DNA from: Deltaproteobacteria bacterium
GTDB taxonomy: Bacteria; Myxococcota_A; Polyangia; Haliangiales; Haliangiaceae
NCBI GenBank assembly: GCA_013812655.1
Contig: JACCTC010000391.1
Coordinates: 1-47,741 of the forward strand
Length of the DNA stretch: 47,741 nt
Reading direction: 5' to 3'
Shown: positions 32,344 through 42,100 of the stretch, piece after piece
How positions within the stretch are numbered: the first letter of the stretch is position 1
Layout: each line of letters opens with the position of its first letter
The notes under the pieces: generated by a model
The model's input: only the letters and a program-made list of their open reading frames with translations
What the model was told of the DNA's origin: nothing
Database searches by the model: none
Program-made: the position numbers and the translations under genes

Positions 32344-32805
32344 TCAGTGCCGGACGGAGGCGAGATCCTCGACGTTGTCGGGGCGCGACACCTCCTTGAG
32401 CAGCTCGCCGGCCTCGTGCTTCGAGGCGTGGATCGCGACGTCGGCCTGCGCGACGATGCCGGTGCAGCGGCCACCCGAATCGACCACGATCACGCGGCGG
32501 ATCTGCCGCTCCTCGAGGACCTCGATGCAGTCGTCGAGCGTGGTGTTCTCGGTGACCGTCTCCGCGGGTGCCGTCATACAATCGCGCGCCGTCAAGCCGA
32601 GTGGATTGACGCCATCGGCGAGCGCGCGAATGACGATGTCACGGTCGGTGATGATGCCGATCGGATAGCGATCGACGAGATCGCCGACGACCGGAACTGC
32701 GCCGCAATCGTGCTGCTTCATCAGCTGCGCGATCGCCTCCAGCGGGCTCTCGGGTGTGCAGCAGACTGGATCCTTCGTCATCACGTCCTTGACCTTCATG
32801 CTCAT
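32344..32805 (-). CDS. Tandem CBS-domain protein
   Basis: This 153-residue protein is one Bateman module. CBS1 has VKDVMTKDPVCCTPESPLEA and PVVGDLVDRYPIGIITDRDI; CBS2 has ARDCMTAPAETVTENTTLDD and RVIVVDSGGRCTGIVAQADV. Stand-alone CBS pairs bind adenine nucleotides and regulate partner enzymes. AGGAG lies 7 bases upstream of the ATG. It follows the FAD oxidoreductase gene by 78 bases on the same strand. Confidence 0.92.
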   Translation of the reverse strand: MSMKVKDVMTKDPVCCTPESPLEAIAQLMKQHDCGAVPVVGDLVDRYPIGIITDRDIVIRALADGVNPLGLTARDCMTAPAETVTENTTLDDCIEVLEERQIRRVIVVDSGGRCTGIVAQADVAIHASKHEAGELLKEVSRPDNVEDLASVRH

Positions 32806-32883
32806 GGGGTGCTCCTTCGTTGAATCGTCGGCCCTGGAACTCGATGCAAGGTCGATGCGCGCGGCCTCGGAAATGTTCGTGCG

Positions 32884-34353
32884 CTAGCGCGGCGCGTGAC
32901 GGAACACCCGAGCGAGCGCGCTGCGCGCGGCCCAGTAACCGCACATGCCATGCACACCGCCGCCGGGCGGCGTCGATGCCGAGCACAGGTAGATGTCGCG
33001 CGCCGAGGTGGCGTAGGGATCGAGGCGTACCGCCGGGCGGAAGAACAGCTGGCGGAGATCGGGTGAGCCGCCGGTGATATCGCCGCCGACGAAGTTCGGG
33101 TTGTACGCGGCGAGCGCCTGCGCGTCGGTGGCGTGGCGTGCGACGACAAGTGCGCCGAAACCCGGCGCGGCACGCTCGACCTGCGCCTCGATCGCGGCGG
33201 ACGCATCGATCGCCGAGCCGTGGGGGACGTGGCAGTAGGCCCATGCGATGTGCATGCCTCGCGGCGCGCGCGACGGATCGAAGAGCGTCGGCTGCACGAA
33301 CAGGACGAACGGCCGCGACGCGAGGGTTCCTGCATGGGCGGCCGCCTCGGCACTCGCGACCTCGGCGAGGGTGCCGGAGAGGTGCACGGTCGCGGCGCGC
33401 GCGCACGTCGGATCGCGCCACGGCACGGGCCCGCGGAGTGCCCAGTCCATCTTGAAGATGCCGGGGCCGTGGCGCATCGCGAGCACGCTCTTGCGATAGC
33501 GAGCGGAGAGGCGGTCGCCGGCGATCGCGACGAGGTGTCGGGGCGCGACGTCGAACAGGTACGCGCGGGCCTCGGGCAGCTGGTCGATGTGCTCGACGGG
33601 AAACCCGGTCACGACCTCGCCACCATGCGCCTGCAGACAGTTGACGAGCGCGTCGACGATCGCGCGCGAGCCGCCGGATGCGATCGGCCAGCCGACGGCG
33701 TGGCCAGCGGTTGCGAGCACGAGCCCGAACGATGCGGTCGCCAGGTGATCGAGCGGCACCATCGAGTGCGCGGAGATCCCCGCGAGCAGCGCGCTCGCCA
33801 GCGTGCCGCGGAACGTACGGCGGGCGAGGCCCTCCATCGACTGCAGCGCCGCGACCCCGAACCGCGCGAACAGCAGCGGCTTGTGGGGCAGTCGCATGCC
33901 GGCGAGCACCATCGGCAGGAGCTCGGTGAAGCGTCCGGCGAGCGGCTCGATCAGCCGGCGGTATGCCGGACCGTCCTCGCCGAGGTTGGCGGCGGTTGCC
34001 TCCACGGAGCGCTCGAGCGCGACGCCGGTGCCGTCATCCATCACGTGAACGAGCGGAGCCGGCGGGTGCACCCACGCCAGCCCGAAGCGCTCGAGCCTCA
34101 GCTCCTGGAAGAACGGCGAGGCGAACCCGAGCGGGTGTACGGTCGAGCACACGTCGTGGAGGAAGCCGGGCAGCGTGAGCTCGCGGGTTCGTGTGCCGCC
34201 GCCGGCCGTGTCACGCGCCTCGACGACCAGCGTCGACAGGCCGGTCCGCGCGAGCTCGATCGCGGCGGCGAGGCCGTTGGGTCCCGAGCCGACGATCACG
34301 GCGTCGTAGCGGGACCGTGCGCAGGGCACCCCGGGCTTGCGGGGGGCGGTCAC
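32884..34353 (-). CDS. FAD-dependent oxidoreductase, phytoene dehydrogenase-like
   Basis: This 489-residue flavoprotein begins YDAVIVGSGPNGLAAAIELA (Rossmann GxGxxG with a following acidic residue in VVEARDTAGGGTRT). It ends with a C-terminal FAD motif region (GVHGMCGYWAARSALARVF). Internal segments such as PGFLHDVCSTVHPLG and MVPLDHLATASFGLVL match the CrtI/PDS-like group of NAD(P)/FAD oxidoreductases that are not true carotenoid desaturases. The substrate is unknown. The GTG start overlaps the upstream SDR stop (GTGA). Confidence 0.88.
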   Translation of the reverse strand: MTAPRKPGVPCARSRYDAVIVGSGPNGLAAAIELARTGLSTLVVEARDTAGGGTRTRELTLPGFLHDVCSTVHPLGFASPFFQELRLERFGLAWVHPPAPLVHVMDDGTGVALERSVEATAANLGEDGPAYRRLIEPLAGRFTELLPMVLAGMRLPHKPLLFARFGVAALQSMEGLARRTFRGTLASALLAGISAHSMVPLDHLATASFGLVLATAGHAVGWPIASGGSRAIVDALVNCLQAHGGEVVTGFPVEHIDQLPEARAYLFDVAPRHLVAIAGDRLSARYRKSVLAMRHGPGIFKMDWALRGPVPWRDPTCARAATVHLSGTLAEVASAEAAAHAGTLASRPFVLFVQPTLFDPSRAPRGMHIAWAYCHVPHGSAIDASAAIEAQVERAAPGFGALVVARHATDAQALAAYNPNFVGGDITGGSPDLRQLFFRPAVRLDPYATSARDIYLCSASTPPGGGVHGMCGYWAARSALARVFRHAPR

Positions 34354-34985
34354 GACTGGGTGTGGGGCTCGAGGCTCGTGCGGACCGGCGACGGGCGGGT
34401 CGCGAGCCGCAACATGTGACCGGCCGTCCACGCGAGGAGTCGCGGGAGTCCGAGCCGCGCCGGTCGCTTGCCCCGGACGTGCGCATCGAGCGTCGTCGGC
34501 GCGAAGAGATTGCCGTCGCTGTCGGGCAGCTGGCGATGGCCGAAGTGCCACTCGCGGAGGATATGCAGGATCAAGCGCTCGGCGGTGCGCGGGAACACCG
34601 CCCGGAGCAGCAGAAGCGGCGCGGCGAGCCGCGGCACGTGACGCTCGCGGCGTGGCCGGCGCACGAGACCGACGAGCGCGCGCGCGACTTTCTCGGGTGA
34701 CTGCATCGGGGGCATCGCGTGGGCATCGTAGCCCGTGTGGTTCGCGCCCTCCTCGAAGTGCGGCGTGTCGATCGCGTATGGCAACAGCGAGCAGATATGG
34801 ATGTCAGGATCGTCCGCGATCGCGGTGCGCAGCGTCTCGGTCAGCCCACGCAGCGCGAACTTGCTGATGACGTACGACGGCACGTAGGGCTGTCCGACCT
34901 TGCCGAGGATCGAGCCAACGTTGATCAGGATGCCCGCACGCTGGAGCTGCGCTCGGTGAGCCAGAGTCCTTCCTGGGTGCGTCAC
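34350..34985 (-). pseudogene. Short-chain dehydrogenase lacking its N-terminal half
   Basis: The frame encodes the C-terminal part of a classical SDR: ILINVGSILGKVGQPYVPSY with the catalytic Ser, then YVISK (Tyr and Lys) and LRGLTETLRTAI, plus a 100-residue tail ending HMLRLATRPS. The first 130 or so residues, including the TGxxxGxG cofactor site, are absent. The ATG at 34985 adds only 14 unrelated residues. The break is next to the promoter of the metal-efflux operon, suggesting that operon was inserted there. The gene is probably non-functional. Confidence 0.75.
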
Positions 34986-34999
34986 TGACGCACGCGCGT

Positions 35000-35034
35000 C
35001 TACTATTGACCCTAGTAGCTGTGCCCCCTAGGCT
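35000..35034 (+). promoter_or_regulatory. BlaI-type operator and promoter, possibly leaderless
   Basis: A perfect inverted repeat CTACTATTGACCCTAGTAG (35000-35018) encloses a -35 like TTGACC (35006-35011). Seventeen bases later TAGGCT (35029-35034) may be the -10, ending 6 bases before the GTG at 35041. The transcript would then begin at the start codon. No separate Shine-Dalgarno at proper distance is seen. Repressor binding would cover the -35, as expected of self-repression by BlaI/CopY proteins. Confidence 0.6.
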
Positions 35035-35040
35035 CTGGGG

Positions 35041-35430
35041 GTGAGCACGTTCTCGAAAGCTGGCCGCGTCCTCGGCGAGCTCGAAACCCGGGTGATGGAC
35101 CTCCTCTGGGAAGAGCATCCCGTGTCCGTACGAACCGCGTGCGAACGCCTTCGCGGCGACCACGCGTACACGACGATCATGACGACCATGGATCGGCTGC
35201 ACAAGAAGCGCCTCCTTCGTCGCAAGAAGGACGGTAATGCCTTCATCTACGAGCCGGCGATGGACCGCTCCGAGTACCAGCGGCGTGTCGTCGAAGCCGC
35301 CTTGAGCCCGCTGCTCGAGCAAGGTGCAGCGCCCGTGCTGGCGGCCTTCGTCGAGGTCGCCGCCGATCTCGACGAGAAGCACCTCGCCCAGCTCGAACGA
35401 CTGATCGCGAGCCACAGGAGACGCAAGTGA
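35041..35430 (+). CDS. BlaI/MecI/CopY-family transcriptional repressor
   Basis: This 129-residue repressor has a winged HTH (LGELETRVMDLLWEEHPVSV, YTTIMTTMDRLHKKRLLRRK) and a C-terminal dimerisation helix, the standard BlaI/MecI layout. In BlaI systems the repressor is cleaved or released when a partner M56 peptidase is active; that partner is the next gene, whose start overlaps this stop. It sits first in an efflux operon rather than beside a beta-lactamase, so metal rather than antibiotic sensing is likely. Confidence 0.92.
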   Translation: MSTFSKAGRVLGELETRVMDLLWEEHPVSVRTACERLRGDHAYTTIMTTMDRLHKKRLLRRKKDGNAFIYEPAMDRSEYQRRVVEAALSPLLEQGAAPVLAAFVEVAADLDEKHLAQLERLIASHRRRK

Positions 35431-36377
35431 GTCTCGGGGCAGTCGCGGGCTTCGCACTCGTCTTCGTCGTGACAACCTGGACGATCTCGGCCCTTGGCGT
35501 CCTCGCGCTCGCGCAAGCACGCTCGTGCCTCCAGCGCGTTGGGCCCATGGCCGAGCGCCGCGCGGCTGAAGCGGTGGCGATCGTTCCGGTCGTGCTGGGG
35601 ATCCTCGCCGTGGTGACGCTACTCCTCCAGTCGACCGTCGGCGTCGATCATTGTGAAGCGCACGGGCATCACGCGCATCTCTGCGTCACGCACGGCGCAC
35701 AGTGGATCGAGCGCACCTGGGTTGTCGTCGGGCTCGCGATCGTGGCGGCGACGCTCCTCGGCCGCACGGTCGTCGTCGCTGCAAGCTTCCTGCGCGGCGC
35801 GCGCAGCATCCGCGAGCTCCACGCGCTGAGCAGCGCTGCGAGTGGCGTGCGGCTCGTGGACTCGGATCGCGCGTTCTGCTTCGTCGCGCGATCTGGAATC
35901 TACGTTTCGTCGCGCGTCTGGACGTCCCTGTCGGAAGGCGAGCGTGCGGCACTGGTGGCTCACGAGGCCGCGCACGTTCGCCATGGCGATCTCCGCACGC
36001 GCGCGGTGCTCGAAGCGTTCCTCGTGCTTGCTGCGCCACTGGTCGGTGACCGCGTACGCAGCGCGTGGCTTGGGGCAAGCGAGCGGCTGTGCGATGCCCA
36101 CGCGGCATCCGTGACGGGCGAGCCCGAGGTGGTCGCGACCGCGATGGTGTCGATGTGTCGCCTCCATGCCACGCAGCCAGTCCAGGCATCTGGCTTCACG
36201 CCGACGGTGGAGGAGGTCGAGGGTCGCGTGCGTGCCGTGCTCGCAGGGGGGCCACTTGGAGCGCGCGAGGCGGTCGTGCTGGCGCGGGTGGTCATCGCGA
36301 CCTGTGTGGTGCTCGCCATCGCGGGTGTCGTCGCCGCCGAGCCGGTTCATCACGCGTTCGAGACCGTGCTCGGTTAA
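35427..36377 (+). CDS. BlaR1-like M56 membrane peptidase without sensor domain
   Basis: This 316-residue membrane protein has about four helices and a zinc-peptidase motif VAHEAAHVRHGDL (HExxH) with a following acidic region (ASERLCDAHAASV), as in M56 peptidases. BlaR1 has a C-terminal penicillin-binding domain of about 250 residues; it is absent here and only one more helix follows. The loop after helix two carries HCEAHGHHAHLC, a cluster of Cys and His that could sense metal. It probably cleaves or triggers release of the BlaI-type repressor. GTG start in a GTGA overlap. Confidence 0.85.
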   Translation: MSLGAVAGFALVFVVTTWTISALGVLALAQARSCLQRVGPMAERRAAEAVAIVPVVLGILAVVTLLLQSTVGVDHCEAHGHHAHLCVTHGAQWIERTWVVVGLAIVAATLLGRTVVVAASFLRGARSIRELHALSSAASGVRLVDSDRAFCFVARSGIYVSSRVWTSLSEGERAALVAHEAAHVRHGDLRTRAVLEAFLVLAAPLVGDRVRSAWLGASERLCDAHAASVTGEPEVVATAMVSMCRLHATQPVQASGFTPTVEEVEGRVRAVLAGGPLGAREAVVLARVVIATCVVLAIAGVVAAEPVHHAFETVLG

Positions 36378-36390
36378 GGGATCTATCGCG

Positions 36391-37635
36391 ATGTCAGGTC
36401 TTCACATGCGCGCATCGATACTAGCGGCGGTAGTAGGGCTGGCGCTCGCCCGCGGTCACGCGCACGCGCAGCCAGCAGTGGCGATGATCGACGAGGCCAC
36501 GTTGGTCGCAGAGCTCGAGGCGAAGGACCCGCGCGCGGCGGTTGCTGCCGCGAAGCTGGCGGATGCTCGCGCCGATGTCGCTGCAGCGCGCGTGCGGCCG
36601 AACCCGACCATCTCGATCGAACGCGAGGAGCCGTTTGTCGGCGGTACGGGCCTGGCGACCAACTACCTGCGCCTCAGTGTTCCGTTCGATATCTCCGGTC
36701 GTCGCGGCAGGCAGATCGAGGCGGCCCAGGCGGGTGTTCGCGCGGTCGACAGCGACGCGACGCAAGCCAAGCTCGAGCTCGTGATCCAGGCGCTGCGCGT
36801 GTTCGATGATGCTGCGCGTGCTCGTCTGCATGTCGAGATCCTGACCAGCTCGCGGACGTCGCTCGTCCGAGCCGTCGAGATCGCACGAAAGCGCGGCAAG
36901 GCGGGCGATGCCTCCGGCTACGAGATCCAGCGGTTCGAGCTCGAGCTCGCCGGCCACGACGACGACCTCGCGACAGCGCAGATCGATCTGGCGCGGGCGC
37001 GGGGGCAGCTCGCCGCGCTGACAGGTCGGACGGGCGAGCTGGACGCTTCGTCGACGCTCGACCTCCCGGCCGCAGTGCCGACGGTCGAGACACTGCTCGC
37101 GAAGGCCAATGGCCGCGGCGATCTCCGTGCGGCGAGGCTTCGGGGTGAGGCAGCGAATCGGCGTGCCGGTGCCGCCGGACGTGGATGGGTTCCGACGCCG
37201 ACGCTCACTGCCGGTGCGATGACGGTCGACCTCGGCGACCAGACCGCCACCGGATACGTGGCAGGCGTCGCGCTCACGATTCCGGTGTTCGACCGGGGGC
37301 AGGGCGACAAAGCTCGCGCGGATGCGGACCGCCAGCTCGCGATCGCAGAGGCACGTTGGCTCGAACGCCAGATCCCGAGCGCCGTGCAGGTCGCGCACAC
37401 GACGCTGATGGCGAGGATCGAGCAGACGCGCAGGCTTGCGACCGGGCAGCTCGATCGGCTCGACGTCATCCTTGTCGCCGCCGAGACCGCGTTCCGCGAA
37501 GGTAACGCGAGCGTCATCGAGCTGCTCGATGCGCATCGGGCAGCGCGCGGCGTTCGCACTCGCGCACTCGACCTCCGTCATCAGGTGGCACGTGACAAGC
37601 GCGAGCTCGAGCTCGCCGTGGGGCAGCGTCTATGA
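36391..37635 (+). CDS. TolC-family outer-membrane factor (CzcC/CusC-like)
   Basis: This 414-residue protein has a signal peptide (LAAVVGLALARGHAHAQ) and the repeated helical hairpins of TolC-type channels: AAKLADARADVAAARVRPNP, SVPFDISGRRGRQIEAAQAG and the homologous later VALTIPVFDRGQGDKARADA. It forms the outer-membrane exit duct of the RND pump encoded downstream. The ATG at 36391 gives a proper signal peptide; the longer open frame overlaps the M56 gene and was not used. Its stop overlaps the next start (ATGA). Confidence 0.9.
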   Translation: MSGLHMRASILAAVVGLALARGHAHAQPAVAMIDEATLVAELEAKDPRAAVAAAKLADARADVAAARVRPNPTISIEREEPFVGGTGLATNYLRLSVPFDISGRRGRQIEAAQAGVRAVDSDATQAKLELVIQALRVFDDAARARLHVEILTSSRTSLVRAVEIARKRGKAGDASGYEIQRFELELAGHDDDLATAQIDLARARGQLAALTGRTGELDASSTLDLPAAVPTVETLLAKANGRGDLRAARLRGEAANRRAGAAGRGWVPTPTLTAGAMTVDLGDQTATGYVAGVALTIPVFDRGQGDKARADADRQLAIAEARWLERQIPSAVQVAHTTLMARIEQTRRLATGQLDRLDVILVAAETAFREGNASVIELLDAHRAARGVRTRALDLRHQVARDKRELELAVGQRL

Positions 37636-39191
37636 GTCCGTGCAAGCTCCTCGTGCTCGTGCTCGTGCTCTCGTGCGGGCACAGCCACGACAAGGACGAC
37701 GGTCATGGTCGCGACGACCATGCGGCGAAGTCGGAAGAGCTACCCGGGCAGTCGGTCACCATCTGGACGGACAAGACCGAGCTGTTCATGGAGTACCAGG
37801 CGTTGATCGTCGGCAAGGAGACCGGCTTCGCGGCGCACGTCACGGTCGACGCGAACGGCAAGCCAGTGACCGCCGGCAGCGCGACGATCACGCTCACGAT
37901 GGCAGGCGGAGTGCCGGTCCAGGCCGTGGCGAAGGAGCCCGCGAACCCCGGCATCTTCCGGCCCACGATGACGCCAACGAAGCCCGGTAAGTGCGCGCTC
38001 GAGATCGCGATCACGAGTCCGCAGCTCACGGACTCCTTCGCGATCGGACCTTGCGAGGTGTTCCCGAACGAAGCTGCCGCGCGCGCCGCGCTCGCGGAAG
38101 AACCCGAGGTGCCGGGCCGCATCACGTACCTGAAGGAACAGGCGTGGAAGACGGACTTCACGACCGTGGCCGTGGCCGAGCGCGACCTGCAGGATGGCGT
38201 GCGAGCCACCGGCGAGATCCGACCCGTCGCGGGCAAGGAAGCGCAGGTGACCGCGCCGTCCGCGGGGCGGGTGTCGCTCGTGTCGCCTGCGCCGATCCTC
38301 GGCATGCCGGTCAAGAAGGATCAGGTGCTCGCCACCGTCTCGCCGCGCGTGACCGGCGGTACGGATCGTCCCACGATGTCCGCCGATCTCGGCGCTGCTG
38401 AAGCGGAGGCCGCGGCGGCGCGTACCGAGCTCGCACGCCAGGAGCGCCTGGTCGCGGCACAGGCGGCACCGCCGAAGGCTGTCGATGAAGCAGCGACGCG
38501 CGTGAAGATCGCCGAGGCGCGGCTCGTGGGGGCACGTGGTCGGCTCGGTCAGTTCGACGCAGGCGCGCGTGGCACCGGGGGCGGACGTGTCTTCCAGGTG
38601 CGCGCTCCGGCGGACGGTACGCTGGTGTCGATCGATGCCGCGTCGGGGCAGGGCGTCGAGGAAGGCCAGACCCTGTTCACCGTGATCGATCTGGAGCGCG
38701 TGTGGCTCGTCGCGAAGGTGTTCGAAGCCGATGTGCCGAAGGTCGAGAACGCCCGAGCCGCGTGGTTCACGATCGATGGCTACGACCAGCCGTTCACGGT
38801 CGACGCATCGAACGGCAAGCTGATCACGGTCGGCCGTGTCGTCGATCCGCAAACGCGAACGGTGCCGGTGGTCTTCGAGGTCGATAACAGCGCCGGCAAG
38901 CTTCGCATCGGCAACTTCACCAAGACGGTGATCGCCACCGGCTCGCCGCGGAAGGCACTCGCGGTGCCCGATGCCGCGATCGTCGAGGACGGTGGGCGCT
39001 CCGTCGCGTTCGTGATGGTGGAGGGCGAGTCCTTCGAACGCCGTCCGTTGCGGCTCGGTATCCGCTCGAACGGCTGGACCGAGGTCCTCGAAGGCGTCAA
39101 GTCCGGCGAGCGCGTCGTCATCAAGGGTGCGTACGAGGTGAAGCTCGCCGCGTCATCGGGCGCGGTGCCCGCGCACGGCCACGCGCACTGA
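37632..39191 (+). CDS. RND periplasmic adaptor (CzcB/CusB-like), His-rich lipoprotein
   Basis: This 519-residue protein has a lipoprotein-like signal (LVLVLSC) followed at once by a His/Asp-rich stretch (GHSHDKDDGHGRDDHAAK). An extra Ig-like N-terminal domain lies at about 40-150. The adaptor core has barrel-sandwich (GRVSLVSPAPILGMPVKKDQ), hairpin (EAEAAAARTELARQERLVAA) and beta-barrel parts. The C-terminus again carries HGHAH. His-rich ends fit capture of Cu, Zn, Co or Ni in the periplasm. It bridges the TolC-like duct and the inner-membrane pump. Confidence 0.9.
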   Translation: MSPCKLLVLVLVLSCGHSHDKDDGHGRDDHAAKSEELPGQSVTIWTDKTELFMEYQALIVGKETGFAAHVTVDANGKPVTAGSATITLTMAGGVPVQAVAKEPANPGIFRPTMTPTKPGKCALEIAITSPQLTDSFAIGPCEVFPNEAAARAALAEEPEVPGRITYLKEQAWKTDFTTVAVAERDLQDGVRATGEIRPVAGKEAQVTAPSAGRVSLVSPAPILGMPVKKDQVLATVSPRVTGGTDRPTMSADLGAAEAEAAAARTELARQERLVAAQAAPPKAVDEAATRVKIAEARLVGARGRLGQFDAGARGTGGGRVFQVRAPADGTLVSIDAASGQGVEEGQTLFTVIDLERVWLVAKVFEADVPKVENARAAWFTIDGYDQPFTVDASNGKLITVGRVVDPQTRTVPVVFEVDNSAGKLRIGNFTKTVIATGSPRKALAVPDAAIVEDGGRSVAFVMVEGESFERRPLRLGIRSNGWTEVLEGVKSGERVVIKGAYEVKLAASSGAVPAHGHAH

Positions 39192-39198
39192 GAATCCA

Positions 39199-42100
39199 AT
39201 GGACCGCATCATCCATTGGTCGATCGCGAATCGCCTGCTCGTCGTCATCGTGTCGCTGGGGCTGATGGCCTACGGCGCGGTCGTCGCGCTGCGCGCACCG
39301 GTCGACGTGTTCCCGGATCTCACCGCGCCGACGGTCACCGTCGTCACCGAAGCGCACGGCCTCGCGCCGCAGGAGGTCGAGACGCTCGTGACGTTTCCGA
39401 TCGAGTCGGCCGTCAACGGGTCTACCGGCGTGCGCCGCGTGCGGTCGTCGTCGGGGATCGGGATCTCGATCGTCTGGGTCGAGTTCGACTGGGGCACCGA
39501 CATCTACGTCGCGCGTCAGATCGTGAACGAGAAGCTCCAGCTCGTCGCGGCGCAGATGCCGCCCGATATCAGCCCGCCGAGCCTCGCGCCGATCGCGTCG
39601 ATCATGGGCGAGATCCTGTTCATCGCCATCGTCAGCGACCGCCACGAGCCGATGGAGGTCCGTGATACCGCGGACTGGGTGGTGCGTCGTCGGTTGCTCG
39701 CCTTGCCGGGCGTGGCGCAGGTCGTGCCGATCGGTGGCGGCGTGCGGCAGTACCAGGTCCGCGTCGATCCGGATCTGCTACGCGCGTTCAACGTGACGCT
39801 CGCTGGTGTCGAAGAGGCGCTTCGCGAGTCGAACGCGAACTCGACGGGCGGCTTCTTCGTGCGCGGTGGTCAGGAGTCGCTGATCCGCGGTGTTGGTCGG
39901 ATCACCTCGAAGGAGGACATCGAGCAGGCGGTGATCGAGGTGCGCGACGGCTCGCCGATCCTGGTGGGGCAGGTGGCCAAGGTCGAGGTCGGCCCGAGCG
40001 TCCAGCGCGGCGAAGGCTCGTCGAATGGCAAGCCGGCCGTGGTGATCGCGATCCAGAAGCAGCCCGGCGCGAACACGCTGGAGCTGACCGCGCGGATCGA
40101 TCGCGAGCTCGAGGAGATCCAGAAGACGCTGCCCGGGGGCATGAAGCTCGAGCGCAACAAGGTGCGCCAGGCGGACTTCATCGAGACCGCGGTGGGTAAC
40201 GTCACGCGCTCGCTGCGTGATGGCGCGATCCTCGTCGCGGTCATCTTGTTCTTGTTCCTGTTCGATCTGCGGACGACCGTGATCTCGCTGGTCTCGATTC
40301 CGCTGTCGCTGCTCGTCGCGATCACCGTGCTCGACTGGCGGGGCGTCACGCTCAACACGATGACGCTCGGCGGTCTGACGATCGCGATCGGCGCGCTCGT
40401 CGACGACGCGATCATCGACGTCGAGAACGTGCTCCGGCGATTGCGGGAGAATCGTGCCTTGCCCGAAGCGCAGCGCCGGCCCGCGACGGATGTGATCTTC
40501 GAGGCGTCCCGCGAGATTCGCGGCTCGATCGTATTCGCGACGCTGATCGTGATGCTGGTGTTCGTGCCGCTATTCTTCCTGTCGGGCGTCGAAGGTCGGC
40601 TGCTCGCACCGCTCGGGTACGCGTATCTGGTCGCGATCTTCGCCTCGCTCGTCGTCGCGATGACCGTGACGCCAGCGCTGTGCGCGTACGTGTTGCCTCG
40701 TGCGAGGTCGCTCGGGCACGGAGATTCGTTCGTGGTGCGTCACCTCAAGCGCGCGTATCTGCCGCTGCTGGTTCGTTCCATCGCGCATCCCAAGCTCGTC
40801 GGAATCCTGGCGGCGGCGCTGCTTGCCGGTGCGATCGCGCTGGTGCCGTTCCTCGGCCGCACGTTCCTGCCGGAGTTCAACGAGGGCGCGCTGACGGTGA
40901 GCGCCGTGACGCTGCCGGGGACGTCCCTGCAGGAGTCCGACCGGCTCGGGCGGCGCGTCGAGGAGATCTTGTTGTCGTTCCCCGAGGTCGTCTCCACCGC
41001 GCGCCGCACCGGCCGCGCCGAGCTCGACGAGCACGCCCAGGACGTCAACGCCGCGGAGATCGACGTTCGCCTGAAGGGTGGCGCTCGCTCGAAGGAAGCG
41101 TTCCTGGCGGAGCTGCGCGACAAGCTCGCCGCCGTGCCGGGAGTCGTCATCACGATCGGTGGGCCGATCGCTCACCGGATCGATCACATGCTGTCGGGCA
41201 CGCGGGCGAGTATCGCGATCAAGGTATTCGGGGATGACCTGAACCAGCTCCGTGCGTCGGCGTCGGCGATCGAGCAAGCGATGAAGGGCGTCGATGGTGT
41301 GGTCGACCTCGCGATCGAACAACAGGTCGACGTCCCGCAGCTGACGGTCAAGTTCGACCGCGAGGCGATCGCCCGTTACGGGCTGCGTGCCGGGGCCCTC
41401 GCCGAGACCTTGGAGACCGCGTATGCGGGCACCAAGGTCACCCAGGTGCTCGAGAACCAGCGCACGTATGACGTCGTCGTGCGCTATCGCGACGACACGC
41501 GCGCCGACCTCGACGCGATCAAGAACACCGTGGTCGATACGCCGTCGGGCGCCAAGATTCCGCTGCGCATGCTCGCGACCATCCGCGACGATGTCGGCCC
41601 GAACACGATCTCCCGCGAGAACGTGCAGCGCAAGATCGTGGTGTCTGCCAACACGAGCGGACGCGACCTCGGCAGCGTGATCGAGGATATCCAGGCGGCC
41701 GTCGAGCGTGACGTCAAGCTGACTCCCGGCTACTACGTCGTGTACGGCGGCCAGTTCGAGAGCGAACGCTCGGCGTCGCGCACGATCGGTTTTCTCGGCA
41801 TCTTCGTGGTGGCCGGCATCTTCTTGCTGTTGCTCCTGGCGTTCCGGTCGACGCGGAATGCGCTCCTGATCATGGTCAATCTGCCGCTCGCCTTGATCGG
41901 GGGTGTGGTCGCGGTGTTCTTTGGCAGTGGCGTGCTCAGCATCGCGTCGCTGGTCGGGTTCATCACGCTGTTCGGAATCGCGACCCGCAACGGCATCATG
42001 ATGATCTCGCACTACGAGCACCTCCGGACCCACGAGCGCGCGACGTTCGACGAGGCCGTGCTGCGGGGGTCGATGGAGCGGCTGTCGCCGGTGCTGATGA

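Noticed and set aside
36166..36390. Longer N-terminus for the TolC-like gene
   Set aside because: It would overlap the M56 gene and place the signal peptide 75 residues inside the protein.
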